Positions 20,875 to 28,914 of a stretch of 64,000 nucleotides of DNA are shown here, piece after piece. The DNA comes from Pseudomonadota bacterium (GTDB lineage Bacteria > Pseudomonadota > Gammaproteobacteria > Burkholderiales > Burkholderiaceae_E), in the NCBI GenBank assembly GCA_029779435.1, contig JAKPAM010000242.1, positions 1 to 64,000 of the forward strand. Direction: 5' to 3'. A program made the translations under genes and the position numbers. Below the pieces are notes generated by a model that was not told where the DNA came from, ran no database searches, and saw nothing but the letters and a program-made list of their open reading frames with translations. Position 1 is the stretch's first letter. Each line of letters starts with the position of its first letter.

Positions 20875-21855
20875 CTAGCTGATCTTGACTCCCGCCTTGG
20901 CCACCAGCTTGGCCCACAGCGGGATCTCGCGTTCGATCGCCGTCTTGAACTGCGCGGGCGTTCCGCCGGCCGGCGCGACGCCGTCCTGCTGCAGTTTCTC
21001 GATCGCGTCCGGCAGTCCCAGCGCCTTGATCGCCTCGTGGTTGATGCGCTCGACGATCGGTGTCGGCAGGTCCTTCGGTCCGATCAACCCGTGCCACAGG
21101 ATGCAGGCGTAGCCGGGCACGCCCGCTTCGGCGATCGTCGGCACATCGGGCAGCGCCGGGATCCGCTTGTCGGTCGTGACGCCCAGCGCGCGCAGCTTGC
21201 CGCTCTGGATGTGCGGCAGCGTGGTCGCCGTGCTGCTGAAGAACAACTGCGTCTGCCCGGCCATCGTGTCGGTCAGCGCCGGCCCGGTGCCCTTGTACGG
21301 CACATGCGTCATCCTGATCCCGGCCATGTCGGCGAAATACTCGGCGGCCATGTGCGTGACGCTGCCCTGACCGGCCGACGCGAAGTTGATCTGGCCCGGA
21401 TTCTTCTTCGCGTAGTCGATCAGCTCCTTGATCGACTGGACCGGAAACGACGGCGTCACCACCGCCACCATCGGTCCCTGCGACAACTGCACGATCGGCG
21501 TGATGTCGTCGACCGGATCGAACTTGAACTTGTACAGGCTGGGGCTGACCGTATAGCTGGACGCGATCAATCCCAGCGTATAGCCGTCGTTCGGCGATCG
21601 TACCATCTGCTCGATGCCCAGCGTGCCGCCCGCGCCCGGCTTGTTGTCGACGATCACCTGCTGCCCCAGCGGTTCGGTCAGGCGGTGTGCGATGAAGCGG
21701 CCGATGAAGTCGGAACCGCCGCCCGTGGCGAACGGCACGATCAACCGGATCGGCTTGTTCGGGTACGCGGCTTCGGCACGCCCGGTGCCCGGCAGGCTCA
21801 GCGCCGCCAGGCCGCCCAGCCCCATCGTGATCGTTCGTCTTCTGTTGGTGTGCAC
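20875..21855 (-). CDS. Bug-family tricarboxylate-type periplasmic receptor
   Basis: Periplasmic solute-binding protein of the TctC/Bug family, about 326 residues. It has an export signal (RRRT ... ALSLPGTGRAEA). The mature part shows the family pattern: YPNKPIRLIVPFATGGGSD, VDNKPGAGGTLG, PNDGYTLGL, and LPDVPTIAEAGVPGY. The start is GTG at 21855, supported by GAGG about 10 bp upstream. Such receptors bind small organic acids and normally work with TctAB membrane proteins, which are not here. It is convergent with the NTPase gene. The ligand is unknown. Confidence 0.93.
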   Translation of the reverse strand: MHTNRRRTITMGLGGLAALSLPGTGRAEAAYPNKPIRLIVPFATGGGSDFIGRFIAHRLTEPLGQQVIVDNKPGAGGTLGIEQMVRSPNDGYTLGLIASSYTVSPSLYKFKFDPVDDITPIVQLSQGPMVAVVTPSFPVQSIKELIDYAKKNPGQINFASAGQGSVTHMAAEYFADMAGIRMTHVPYKGTGPALTDTMAGQTQLFFSSTATTLPHIQSGKLRALGVTTDKRIPALPDVPTIAEAGVPGYACILWHGLIGPKDLPTPIVERINHEAIKALGLPDAIEKLQQDGVAPAGGTPAQFKTAIEREIPLWAKLVAKAGVKIS

Positions 21856-22070
21856 GTTCCACCTCGCTGTCTGCGTTGTCTAGGACCTGCCAGCGCCAAG
21901 ATCGACCCCTCGGCCCGAACGGTAAAGCCCTGTTCGAGCCCGGCGCCGCCTGTCGTCAGGTGCCCGTCATGGACGGGTTCGCTCGGATTCTAGAGGGCGA
22001 TTCCTGACAGCGCGAATGCGAGTGGATGCGCAAGGACGTGACGGGAAAGAAAAAAGATGCGGCATTTTCC

Positions 22071-22089
22071 TAGACGATCGGTCTATAAT
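22071..22089 (+). promoter_or_regulatory. operator and -10 box of the leaderless acuR gene
   Basis: TAGACGATCGGTCTA (22071-22085) is an inverted repeat with perfect 5-bp arms, of the size bound by TetR-type repressors. It overlaps a consensus -10, TATAAT (22084-22089). Six bases later is the ATG at 22096, so the transcript should begin at or within a base or two of the start codon. This fixes the acuR start and suggests autorepression. Confidence 0.7.
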
Positions 22090-22095
22090 TTGACG

Positions 22096-22914
22096 ATGCC
22101 CGCCGACGACCCTGGACTGCTCCCCGCCGCGATGCCCGCCCTATCGGCGTCCGCGGCGTCGTCGCCTGCGGTGCCGTCCTCTCTTTCCGGTCCGTCCGGG
22201 CCGTCCATGCCCGCGCACCCCCCCGCTTCGGCAGCATCGGTATCGCGTCGCCGCGGCCGTCCGCCCAAGCCGCTCGCGCAACGCGATGCCGTCCGCCAGC
22301 GTCTGGTCTGGGCAGGCGTGGCCGCGCTGACCGAGAAAGGCTATTCGGCCGTGGGGCTCGATGAGATCCTGCGCAGCGCCGACGTGCCCAAGGGGTCGTT
22401 CTATGCGTATTTCCCCGGCAAGGATGCATTCGGCCTCGCGATGATCGACGCTTATGGCGAGTACTTCGCGCGCAAGCTCGATCGCTGGTTCCTCGATGCG
22501 CAGGTGCCGCCGCTCGTCCGGATCGAGCGCTTCATCGCCGACGCGGTGGACGGCATGGCGCGCTTCGACTTCACGCGCGGCTGCCTGGTCGGCAACCTCG
22601 GACAAGAGATGGGCGCGCTGCCCGAATCGTTCCGCGCGCGGCTGCTCGACGTCTTTCGCGATTGGCAGCATCGCACCCAGCGCTGCCTCGAAGCCGCGTG
22701 CGCCGCGGGCGAACTGCCGCCGCAGGCCGATTGCGCCTTCCTGGCCGAAGTTTTCTGGATCGGCTGGGAGGGCGCGGTGCTGCGCGCCAAGCTCGAACGC
22801 CGCGGTGCGCCGCTCCAGCGTTTCGCGCGGGGCTTCCTGGCCGCAGCGCGTGCGTCCTGCGTCCACGCGCCGCCGGTCGATCGCCCTTCGGCACCACACT
22901 TCGGCGATCACTGA
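22096..22914 (+). CDS. acuR: TetR-family regulator, AcuR-like
   Basis: Probable repressor of the adjacent acrylyl-CoA reductase gene, as AcuR does for acuI in alphaproteobacteria (established there). 272 residues from ATG 22096. An upstream in-frame ATG (22057) lies before the promoter and is not usable. The helix-turn-helix spans about residues 66-112 (ALTEKGYSAVGLDEI, GSFYAYFPGKDAFG). The ligand domain contains TRGCLVGNLGQEMG and a C-terminal IGWEGAVLRAK, typical of this TetR subgroup. The first 60 residues are a low-complexity Ala/Ser/Pro tail, longer than usual, ending in RRRGRPPK, which could touch DNA. The 45-bp gap to acuI suggests one operon. Confidence 0.8.
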   Translation: MPADDPGLLPAAMPALSASAASSPAVPSSLSGPSGPSMPAHPPASAASVSRRRGRPPKPLAQRDAVRQRLVWAGVAALTEKGYSAVGLDEILRSADVPKGSFYAYFPGKDAFGLAMIDAYGEYFARKLDRWFLDAQVPPLVRIERFIADAVDGMARFDFTRGCLVGNLGQEMGALPESFRARLLDVFRDWQHRTQRCLEAACAAGELPPQADCAFLAEVFWIGWEGAVLRAKLERRGAPLQRFARGFLAAARASCVHAPPVDRPSAPHFGDH

Positions 22915-22959
22915 TCAACCCCTGATTCATAGCTTGTCCACCCTTTAGGAGACATACCG

Positions 22960-23967
22960 ATGGCATCCCGATTCAACGCGATCTGGCTCGAGAAATCAGA
23001 GACCGGCGCTACGCTGGCCGCGGTGCGCGAGCTGGGCGACGACGACCTGCAGCAGCACACCGACGGCAACGTCGTCGTGCGCGTCGAGTATTCGACGCTC
23101 AACTACAAGGACGGGCTGGCGATCACCGGCAAGAGCCCGGTCGTGCGCAAATGGCCGATGGTTCCCGGCATCGATCTGGCCGGCGTCGTCGAGAGCAGCG
23201 AGGATCCGCGCTTCAAGCGCGGCGACGCCGTGCTGCTCAACGGATGGGGCACCGGCGAGACGAGCTGGGGCGGGCTGGCGGGACGTGCCCGCGTCAAGGC
23301 CGAGCACCTGACCGCACGGCCTGCCGCGCTCGATTCGCGCGCGGCGATGGCGATCGGCACGGCCGGCTACACGGCGATGCTGTGCGCGATGGCGCTCGAG
23401 CGCCACGGCGTCAAGCCGGACGACGGCGAGGTGCTGGTCACGGGCGCCAACGGCGGTGTCGGCAGCTTCGCGATCGCGATCCTGGCCGCGCGCGGATACC
23501 GGGTCGTCGCGTCGACCGGCCGGCCCGAAGAAGCGGCGCGGCTCAAGGCATTGGGCGCGTCCGGCATCGTCGAGCGCGCGTCGTTGTCCGAGCCCGGCAA
23601 GCCGCTGCAGAAAGAGCGCTGGGCCGGTGCCGTCGACAGCGTCGGCAGCCATACGCTGGTCAACGTCTGCGCGCAGATGCGCTACGGTGGCGTCGTCGCC
23701 GCTTGCGGGCTCGCGCAGGGCATGGACATGCCGGGCTCGGTCGCGCCGTTCATCCTGCGCGGCGTGCAGCTGGCGGGCGTCGACAGCGTCTTTGCGCGGC
23801 CCGAGCTGCGCACATCGGCCTGGCAGCGCTTGGCAGCCGAACTCGGCGCGTCGACGATCGCCTCGATCGGCGCCGAGACCATCGGTCTGGCGCAGAGCAT
23901 CGAGACGGCCGCCGCGTTGCTGGACGGCAAGGTCAAGGGCCGCGTCGTCGTCGACGTCAACGCCTGA
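22960..23967 (+). CDS. acuI: acrylyl-CoA reductase (NADPH), AcuI family
   Basis: Medium-chain reductase family enzyme of 335 residues that reduces acrylyl-CoA to propionyl-CoA, detoxifying acrylate-derived intermediates. NYKDGLAITGK, PGIDLAGVVESS, and the cofactor motif TGANGGVGSFA (about residues 154-164) match the AcuI/YhdH group, and the structural zinc cysteines of alcohol dehydrogenases are absent. A good ribosome site (AGGAGA, about 10 bp upstream) precedes the ATG. Preceded by acuR and followed 25 bp later by an acyl-CoA dehydrogenase, it probably forms an acuR-acuI-acd operon for short-chain acyl-CoA metabolism. Confidence 0.92.
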   Translation: MASRFNAIWLEKSETGATLAAVRELGDDDLQQHTDGNVVVRVEYSTLNYKDGLAITGKSPVVRKWPMVPGIDLAGVVESSEDPRFKRGDAVLLNGWGTGETSWGGLAGRARVKAEHLTARPAALDSRAAMAIGTAGYTAMLCAMALERHGVKPDDGEVLVTGANGGVGSFAIAILAARGYRVVASTGRPEEAARLKALGASGIVERASLSEPGKPLQKERWAGAVDSVGSHTLVNVCAQMRYGGVVAACGLAQGMDMPGSVAPFILRGVQLAGVDSVFARPELRTSAWQRLAAELGASTIASIGAETIGLAQSIETAAALLDGKVKGRVVVDVNA

Positions 23968-23992
23968 GCCCCGGCGGTAGAGGAGACCGGCG

Positions 23993-25177
23993 ATGCAACA
24001 CGCTTCGGGAGTCGTGCGCGAGTTCGACGCTTCATTGCCGCCAGCGGCGCAGGCGCTGCTGGCCAGGGCGGCGGCCTTTTCCGCCGAGCACGTGGCGCCT
24101 TTCGCGCGCGACTGGGAGTACCAGCGCCAGTTGCCGCTGGACGCGTTGGTGCGCGCATGCCGTGCCGGGCTGGCCGGCGTCGAGGTGCCGGCCGCGCAGG
24201 GCGGCCTGGGCCTGGGCTTCGGCGCGCGCGTGCGGATGGTCGAAACTTTGGCGCGCCACGATGCCGCGTTCGCGTTTTCGCTGGTCAACCATCACAACGT
24301 CACCGCCCGGCTCGCCACCTTGCCCGATCGCCCGATGGGCGGGTGGGTGCCCGCGATGCTGGCAGGCGAGTTGATCGGCTGCACGGCGATGACCGAGCCC
24401 GAGGCCGGCAGCGACTTCTCGGCGATCGCGACGCGGGCGCGCCGTGTCGCCGGCGGCTGGTCGCTGACCGGCGAGAAAGCCTGGATCACCAACGCCGCGG
24501 TGGCCAACGTGTTCCTGACCTATGCGCAGACCGAACCCGGCAGCGGTCCCAAGGGTATCGCCGGTTTCATCGTTCGCGTCGATCCGGGCGACGAGCCGGG
24601 CCTGACGTCGTTCACGCGCCGCCCTGCTTTCGCGCTGCACGGCGCGCATGCGATCGGCGCCGGCGGTTTCGCACTCGACGAATTCTTCGTTCCGGACGAC
24701 CAGGTGATGTACGCGCCGGGCACCGGCTTCAAGTCCGCGATGGCCGGTGTCAATGCCGCGCGCACTTACGTGGCGGCGCTATGCGCCGGCATGCTCGATG
24801 AATCGCTGGCCCAGGCGCTCGCTTATGGCGAATCCCGTCATGCCTTTCGTCGGCCGCTGCTTGACAACCAGGGCTTGAGATGGTCGCTGGCCGACGTGGC
24901 TTCCGAACTCGAAGCGATCCGGTTGTTGACGTATCGCGCCACACGCCTGATCGAGGTCGGAGAGGATGCGCAATGGGCGGCCGCCGTCGCGAAGAAATTC
25001 GCCAATGAGCGAGCCGTGGCGGGCATTTGCGCGTGCATGCAGGCGATGGGCGCCCATGGCCTGCGCAGCGAATTGCCGCTGGCGCGGCACCTGGCGACGG
25101 CGCGTGTGCTCAGCTATACCGACGGGTCGGTCGAGATGATGAACGAGCGCATCGGGCATCTGCTTCGGACAGTTTGA
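23993..25177 (+). CDS. acyl-CoA dehydrogenase
   Basis: FAD-dependent dehydrogenase of 394 residues, oxidising an acyl-CoA to its 2,3-enoyl form and passing electrons to ETF. The family motifs CTAMTEPEAGSDFSAI (FAD and substrate site) and GEKAWITNA are intact, and AMGAHGL precedes the C-terminal active-site segment. That segment reads YTDGSVEMMNERIG, with Asp where medium-chain dehydrogenases have the catalytic Glu (YEGT). AGGAGA about 8 bp before the ATG is a clear ribosome site. It lies in the acuR-acuI operon. The acyl substrate is not determinable. Confidence 0.93.
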   Translation: MQHASGVVREFDASLPPAAQALLARAAAFSAEHVAPFARDWEYQRQLPLDALVRACRAGLAGVEVPAAQGGLGLGFGARVRMVETLARHDAAFAFSLVNHHNVTARLATLPDRPMGGWVPAMLAGELIGCTAMTEPEAGSDFSAIATRARRVAGGWSLTGEKAWITNAAVANVFLTYAQTEPGSGPKGIAGFIVRVDPGDEPGLTSFTRRPAFALHGAHAIGAGGFALDEFFVPDDQVMYAPGTGFKSAMAGVNAARTYVAALCAGMLDESLAQALAYGESRHAFRRPLLDNQGLRWSLADVASELEAIRLLTYRATRLIEVGEDAQWAAAVAKKFANERAVAGICACMQAMGAHGLRSELPLARHLATARVLSYTDGSVEMMNERIGHLLRTV

Positions 25178-25231
25178 GGAGGCTGTCGTAATTGTGCCTA
25201 TTTGTTTCACGACCGTTCATCGGTTCGTCCG

Positions 25232-25260
25232 TTGGACTATCGTTCCGAGCGGCGCATACT
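25232..25260 (+). promoter_or_regulatory. sigma-70-like promoter of the GNAT gene
   Basis: TTGGAC (25232-25237), a 17-bp spacer and CATACT (25255-25260) form a good -35/-10 pair. Transcription would start near 25267, giving a leader of about 100 nt before the ATG at 25370. Confidence 0.5.
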
Positions 25261-25369
25261 AAGGCCTCCGCCCGCCAAGCGATTAGTCCTCGTCCATGCT
25301 CGGAGCCTTCACGCCGCGAGGCTGCGCGCCAAGCTCTTGTTCAGACCCGACGCCGCGTTCGAAGTTTCC

Positions 25370-25855
25370 ATGCGAATCCGTCATTACACGCCGAGTGATT
25401 TCCGCTCGGTTCTGAGCCTCTTCCATCGGTCAGTGCACCAGGGATGTGCGCCGTACTGCACGCCGGCCCAACTGGCGGCTTGGGCGCCGGCCCCTCCCAA
25501 CGTCATCAAGTGGACGACGAGCCTGGCCAGTGGCCTGACCTGGGTCACCGTCGACGATGACGGCCAGATGCTCGGCTTCGTGCAGATCGGCCGCGACGGC
25601 ACGCTGTCGCACCTGTACGTCGATCCGGACCACGGCCGCCGCGGCCTGGGTGCCGGCCTGCTGCGCATCGCGCTGACCTGGGCCGGCGAAGAGCGGCTCG
25701 CGTCCGTGCGCGTCGTTTCCCCGGCATCGTCGCGCCCGTTCTTCGAGCGCCAGGGGTTCTTCCTCGCGCCCGATCGCGAAGGGCCGCGCCGTTATACGCT
25801 GACGCCGGCCACGATGATGCTCAAGTCGCTGCTGACGACGGCACCGGCCAACTAA
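25370..25855 (+). CDS. GNAT-family N-acetyltransferase
   Basis: Acetyltransferase of 161 residues. The acetyl-CoA-binding motif is SHLYVDPDHGRRGLGAGLL (about residues 82-100), followed by a beta-strand/bulge and the C-terminal SRPFFERQGFF. The ATG at 25370 gives the family-typical start (MRIRHYTPSDF); the frame is open upstream but overlaps the predicted promoter. The substrate is unknown. Its stop codon touches the left end of the long palindrome at 25855. Confidence 0.9.
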   Translation: MRIRHYTPSDFRSVLSLFHRSVHQGCAPYCTPAQLAAWAPAPPNVIKWTTSLASGLTWVTVDDDGQMLGFVQIGRDGTLSHLYVDPDHGRRGLGAGLLRIALTWAGEERLASVRVVSPASSRPFFERQGFFLAPDREGPRRYTLTPATMMLKSLLTTAPAN

Positions 25856-26015
25856 GAACCTGTGAACGAATCAGCCACGCCCGCTCGACCCGCCAGGACG
25901 ATGCCGCTCGTCGTTGCAAATGCTCGCCATATCACGCGATATGGCTGTGCTTTGCGCCTCGATCGGCCCCGCCCTGGCGTGCCTCTCGGGCGCGTCCGAT
26001 TCATTCACAGGTTCT
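25855..26015. repeat. 161-bp imperfect palindrome
   Basis: The outer ends AGAACCTGTGAACGAATC (25855-25872) and GATTCATTCACAGGTTCT (25998-26015) are inverted copies with one mismatch in 18. The symmetry runs through the whole element with about 57 of 79 positions pairing by my hand alignment, one single-base offset, and a tip CCATATC/GATATGG (25927-25933, 25938-25944) around ACGC. In size and form it resembles ERIC or other non-coding palindromic repeats. As RNA it would fold into one long rod. No other copy was seen in this window. Confidence 0.8.
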
Positions 26016-26065
26016 GACCGCCACGATCCTGGCGCGAACGGATCCCGATGCTCGCGCCTGTCGAT

Positions 26066-26404
26066 TCATCGAGGGATCGCGGTCGCGCGTCCGTGCAAGC
26101 CGGCCGCCAATGCGGGTGCCAGCATCATGCCGGGGTCGACTTCGTCGGCATCGATCATCGCCCGTGCTCGCCGTTCGGCATAGGCGAGCGCCGCGCCCGG
26201 CGTGGGCAGATCGTGGGCGAACCAGCGAGGTCGGTCGTCGAAGCCGCGTGAATCGAGCCGCATCAGCATTGCGGCACTCGACCAGCGCGTACCGTTGGGT
26301 GTCGCGATGCAGACGACCTGGAACGGGCCATGTTCGAAATCATGCACTTGAGTCATCACAGTCTGGGGCCAGGGGCGGCCGGCGTGGAAATCCGGAAACG
26401 GCAT
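26066..26404 (-). CDS. hypothetical protein
   Basis: About 112 residues, with no domain that I recognise. The composition is protein-like rather than the Arg/Pro-rich pattern of antisense frames: FQVVCIATPNGTRWSSAAMLM, then RLDSRGFDDRPRWFAHDL, then a helical stretch AALAYAERRARAMIDADE. There is no signal peptide or membrane segment. The start is uncertain: ATG 26404 and ATG 26356 are both possible and neither has a good ribosome site. It is followed on the same strand, in reverse order of transcription, by nothing close, and lies 114 bp from the end of the diguanylate cyclase gene, which points the same way. Confidence 0.5.
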   Translation of the reverse strand: MPFPDFHAGRPWPQTVMTQVHDFEHGPFQVVCIATPNGTRWSSAAMLMRLDSRGFDDRPRWFAHDLPTPGAALAYAERRARAMIDADEVDPGMMLAPALAAGLHGRATAIPR

Positions 26405-26518
26405 GCGTAGCGGTGAATCAGCGAATGCCGGGATTGTCCCGCGCCGGGAGCTTGCCGAAAGTGTCGAAAAGCGCCGGCCTTGGACCATTGCGCCGGTGAC
26501 AGTCGCGGCGGGCCGTGC

Positions 26519-27445
26519 TCAGGCTGGCTGGCGTATCAGTTCGACACGATTGCGCCCGCCGGCCTTGGCCATGTACAGCGCCCGGTCGGCATCGTGCAGC
26601 CCGTGCGCCATGCCGGCGGCATCGAATCGGCGCGTGATGATCGCGCCGCCGACCGATACGGTCACCGGCAGCCGAGCCTGCAGATAAGGAATCGGCTGGC
26701 CGGCGACGGCGGCGCGCACGCGCTCGGCGCAATGCCGGATCGCCTCGGCGTCGACGTCGTGCGTGACCAGCAGGAACTCCTCGCCGCCATAGCGGCCCAG
26801 GAAGTCGTTCCGGCGCAGCACGCGCCGTATCCGGCGCGCCACTTCGCGCAGCACGACGTCGCCGGCCTGATGGCCGAGCTGGTCATTGATGACCTTGAAG
26901 CGATCGACGTCGACGATCAGCACGCCGATCGGGCGTTTGGTGCGCGCGCTGTCGGCGATCCCCGCTTCGAGCCGCGCGAGGATCCAGCGACGGTTCGGCA
27001 GGCCGGTCAGCACGTCATGCCAGGCCTGGTGCCGCAGTTGCGTCTCCAACGCGAACAGATGGTCGATCAGGTGCAACAGCCCGTATGCGAGGATCGGCGT
27101 GACCACCAGTGGCACGACCGTCGCGACGACCAGGCCGATCTCGTAACCGCGGCCGGTCGGCAGCGCGAACAGCGATTGCGTGATGACGGTGGAGGATACG
27201 GATACGGCGGTGGTCACCGCGGTCATCAGCGCGGCGCTGCCATGCTTGCCGAGCCTGCCGTACCACCAGCGCAGTTGCCGCAGCCTGGCCGATTCCGCGG
27301 CGCCCAGGGCCATCGGAACCTCCGGAGGCGACTCGACCGTGTCGCGGGCGGGGGGCGCGAGCCGGGAGCCTCGGGCGGTGTCGGCCGTCCGGGGAGCGGG
27401 AAGGGGCTCGCCGGGCAGTGCGCGCGGCGTGGCGGTATCGGTCAT
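26519..27445 (-). CDS. membrane-bound diguanylate cyclase (GGDEF)
   Basis: Makes cyclic di-GMP. 308 residues from ATG 27445 (MTDTATPRAL); a longer frame begins at a TTG. A Pro/Ala-rich cytoplasmic N-terminus is followed by two membrane helices (about residues 70-92 and 103-126) with almost no periplasmic loop, then a GGDEF domain starting DVLTGLPNRR. The active site is GGEEF (about 220-224). The inhibitory-site motif RxxD (RRND, five residues before GGEEF) is present, so product inhibition is likely. The minimal sensor part suggests response to membrane state or regulation by a partner. Confidence 0.93.
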   Translation of the reverse strand: MTDTATPRALPGEPLPAPRTADTARGSRLAPPARDTVESPPEVPMALGAAESARLRQLRWWYGRLGKHGSAALMTAVTTAVSVSSTVITQSLFALPTGRGYEIGLVVATVVPLVVTPILAYGLLHLIDHLFALETQLRHQAWHDVLTGLPNRRWILARLEAGIADSARTKRPIGVLIVDVDRFKVINDQLGHQAGDVVLREVARRIRRVLRRNDFLGRYGGEEFLLVTHDVDAEAIRHCAERVRAAVAGQPIPYLQARLPVTVSVGGAIITRRFDAAGMAHGLHDADRALYMAKAGGRNRVELIRQPA

Positions 27446-27612
27446 GGACGACGGCAGTACGGGGGGGCGGCGCCGGCGCAACTAGGGGTTCCGCCATGCT
27501 AGCGGCTGCGGCGCAACGGGGCTGCCGCCATCCGCCGAGCGGACTTTCCCGGCAAACCCTATGGTAAGAGGCGCGGATCCGCCCGCAGCCTAACAAATAA
27601 TGTAAATTCATC

Positions 27613-27644
27613 GTCCGCCCGCATCGGGTAATACGCGGGCGGAC
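27613..27644. promoter_or_regulatory. 10-bp inverted repeat upstream of a LivK-like receptor gene
   Basis: GTCCGCCCGC (27613-27622) and GCGGGCGGAC (27635-27644) form perfect arms around a 12-nt loop, 80 bp before the start at 27724 and just downstream of an AT-rich patch (about 27592-27612) that may hold the promoter. It could be an operator or leader hairpin. Confidence 0.4.
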
Positions 27645-27723
27645 ATTCGCCAGATCCGGGACGCCGACGTCCGGCGACCCTCCGATCCGGCGGCGATTTC
27701 AATGATTCTGGAGACCTGGTTCG

Positions 27724-28914
27724 ATGAACACAGCCCGCTTCAAGGGGCGCGCGATCGTCGCCGCCTTCGCGCTTACCACCGCGTTTGGTGCGTTCGCCCA
27801 ACCGGCGAAGAACGAGATCCGCATCGGCAACACGGTGCCGTACAGCGGCCCCGCATCGTTTTATGGCATGGTCGGTCACGCCACGGCCGCTTATTTCGCC
27901 AAGATCAATGACGAAGGCGGCATCAATGGCCGCAAGGTGACCGTGATCAGTCTCGACGACGCGCTGGCGCCGCCCAAGACCGTCGAACAGGTGCGCCGTA
28001 TGGTCGAGCAGGACGAGGTCGACCTGATCGTCAACCAGGTCGGTACCGCCCCCGCATCGGCGGTGCGCAAGTACCTGAACGCCAAGAAAGTGCCGCAACT
28101 GTTCGTGCAGTCGGGTTCGAACAACTTCCAGTCGCCCAAGGAGTTCCGCTACAGCAGCTCGGGGCTGATGAACTACGAGTTCGAGGCGAGGGTCTACGCC
28201 AAGCACATCATGCAGAACATGCCGAACGCGAAGATCGGCATCCTGTTCCAGAACGACGACTACGGCAAGGACTATGTCCATGGCCTCAAGCAGGGCCTGG
28301 GCGACAAGTCCAAGATGCTCGTGTCCGAGGTCACCTACCAGCAGAGCGATCCGACCGTCGATTCGCAAGTGCTCGAACTCAAGTCCGCCAACGTCGACAC
28401 GGTGATCCTGGCCGCTTATTCCAAGCAGGTCAGCCAGGCGCTGCGCAAGATGATCGACATCGGCTGGAAGCCGCAGATCTTTGTCAGTCACGTATCGGCC
28501 CAGGTCAATCCGACACTGACCAATGTCGGGTTGAACAACGTCGTCGGGCTGATGACGGCCGTGGTCGTCAAGGATCCGTCGGATCCGGCGTTTCATAACG
28601 ACGCCGACTACAAGGAATACCTGGCGTGGATGAAGAAGTACTACCCGAGCGGTGATCCGATGAACGCCAGCAACGCGTCGATCTATGCGACCTGCGCGGC
28701 GATCGCCAAGGTGCTCAAGGATGCCGGTGATGACCTGAGCCGCGACAACATCCTCGCGCAGGCGGTCAAGCTCAACGACTTCAAGGCGCCGATGCTGTTG
28801 CCGGGCATCGGGATGACGATGTCGCCCGATAACTACAACCTGTTCCGCAAGGTGCAGTTGATGCGCTTCGATGGCACCCACTGGGTCGCGGTGGGCTCGC
28901 CCGTCGGCGGGTGA
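27724..28914 (+). CDS. LivK-type ABC substrate-binding protein
   Basis: Periplasmic receptor of 396 residues for the branched-chain amino acid/amide class of ABC importers. The Sec signal peptide is about 25 residues (ending AFGAFAQ). The mature protein shows the type I fold pattern: IRIGNTVPYSGPASFYG, NDEGGINGRKVTVISLDD, AKIGILFQNDDYGKDY. No permease or ATPase genes are near. A second receptor at 35138 shares the SLDD-(A/G)-xxPPKTVE and GILFQNDD stretches and is clearly a paralogue. The ligand is unknown; related receptors bind aromatic or short-chain acids. Its stop overlaps the GTG of the protease gene that follows. Confidence 0.92.
   Translation: MNTARFKGRAIVAAFALTTAFGAFAQPAKNEIRIGNTVPYSGPASFYGMVGHATAAYFAKINDEGGINGRKVTVISLDDALAPPKTVEQVRRMVEQDEVDLIVNQVGTAPASAVRKYLNAKKVPQLFVQSGSNNFQSPKEFRYSSSGLMNYEFEARVYAKHIMQNMPNAKIGILFQNDDYGKDYVHGLKQGLGDKSKMLVSEVTYQQSDPTVDSQVLELKSANVDTVILAAYSKQVSQALRKMIDIGWKPQIFVSHVSAQVNPTLTNVGLNNVVGLMTAVVVKDPSDPAFHNDADYKEYLAWMKKYYPSGDPMNASNASIYATCAAIAKVLKDAGDDLSRDNILAQAVKLNDFKAPMLLPGIGMTMSPDNYNLFRKVQLMRFDGTHWVAVGSPVGG

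Noticed and set aside
22057-22095. Upstream ATG of acuR
   Set aside because: It lies before the operator and the TATAAT box that together fix transcription start at about 22096.
25914-26183. Open frame through the 161-bp palindrome
   Set aside because: It crosses the palindrome and is antisense to the hypothetical gene at 26066; no motif or ribosome site.
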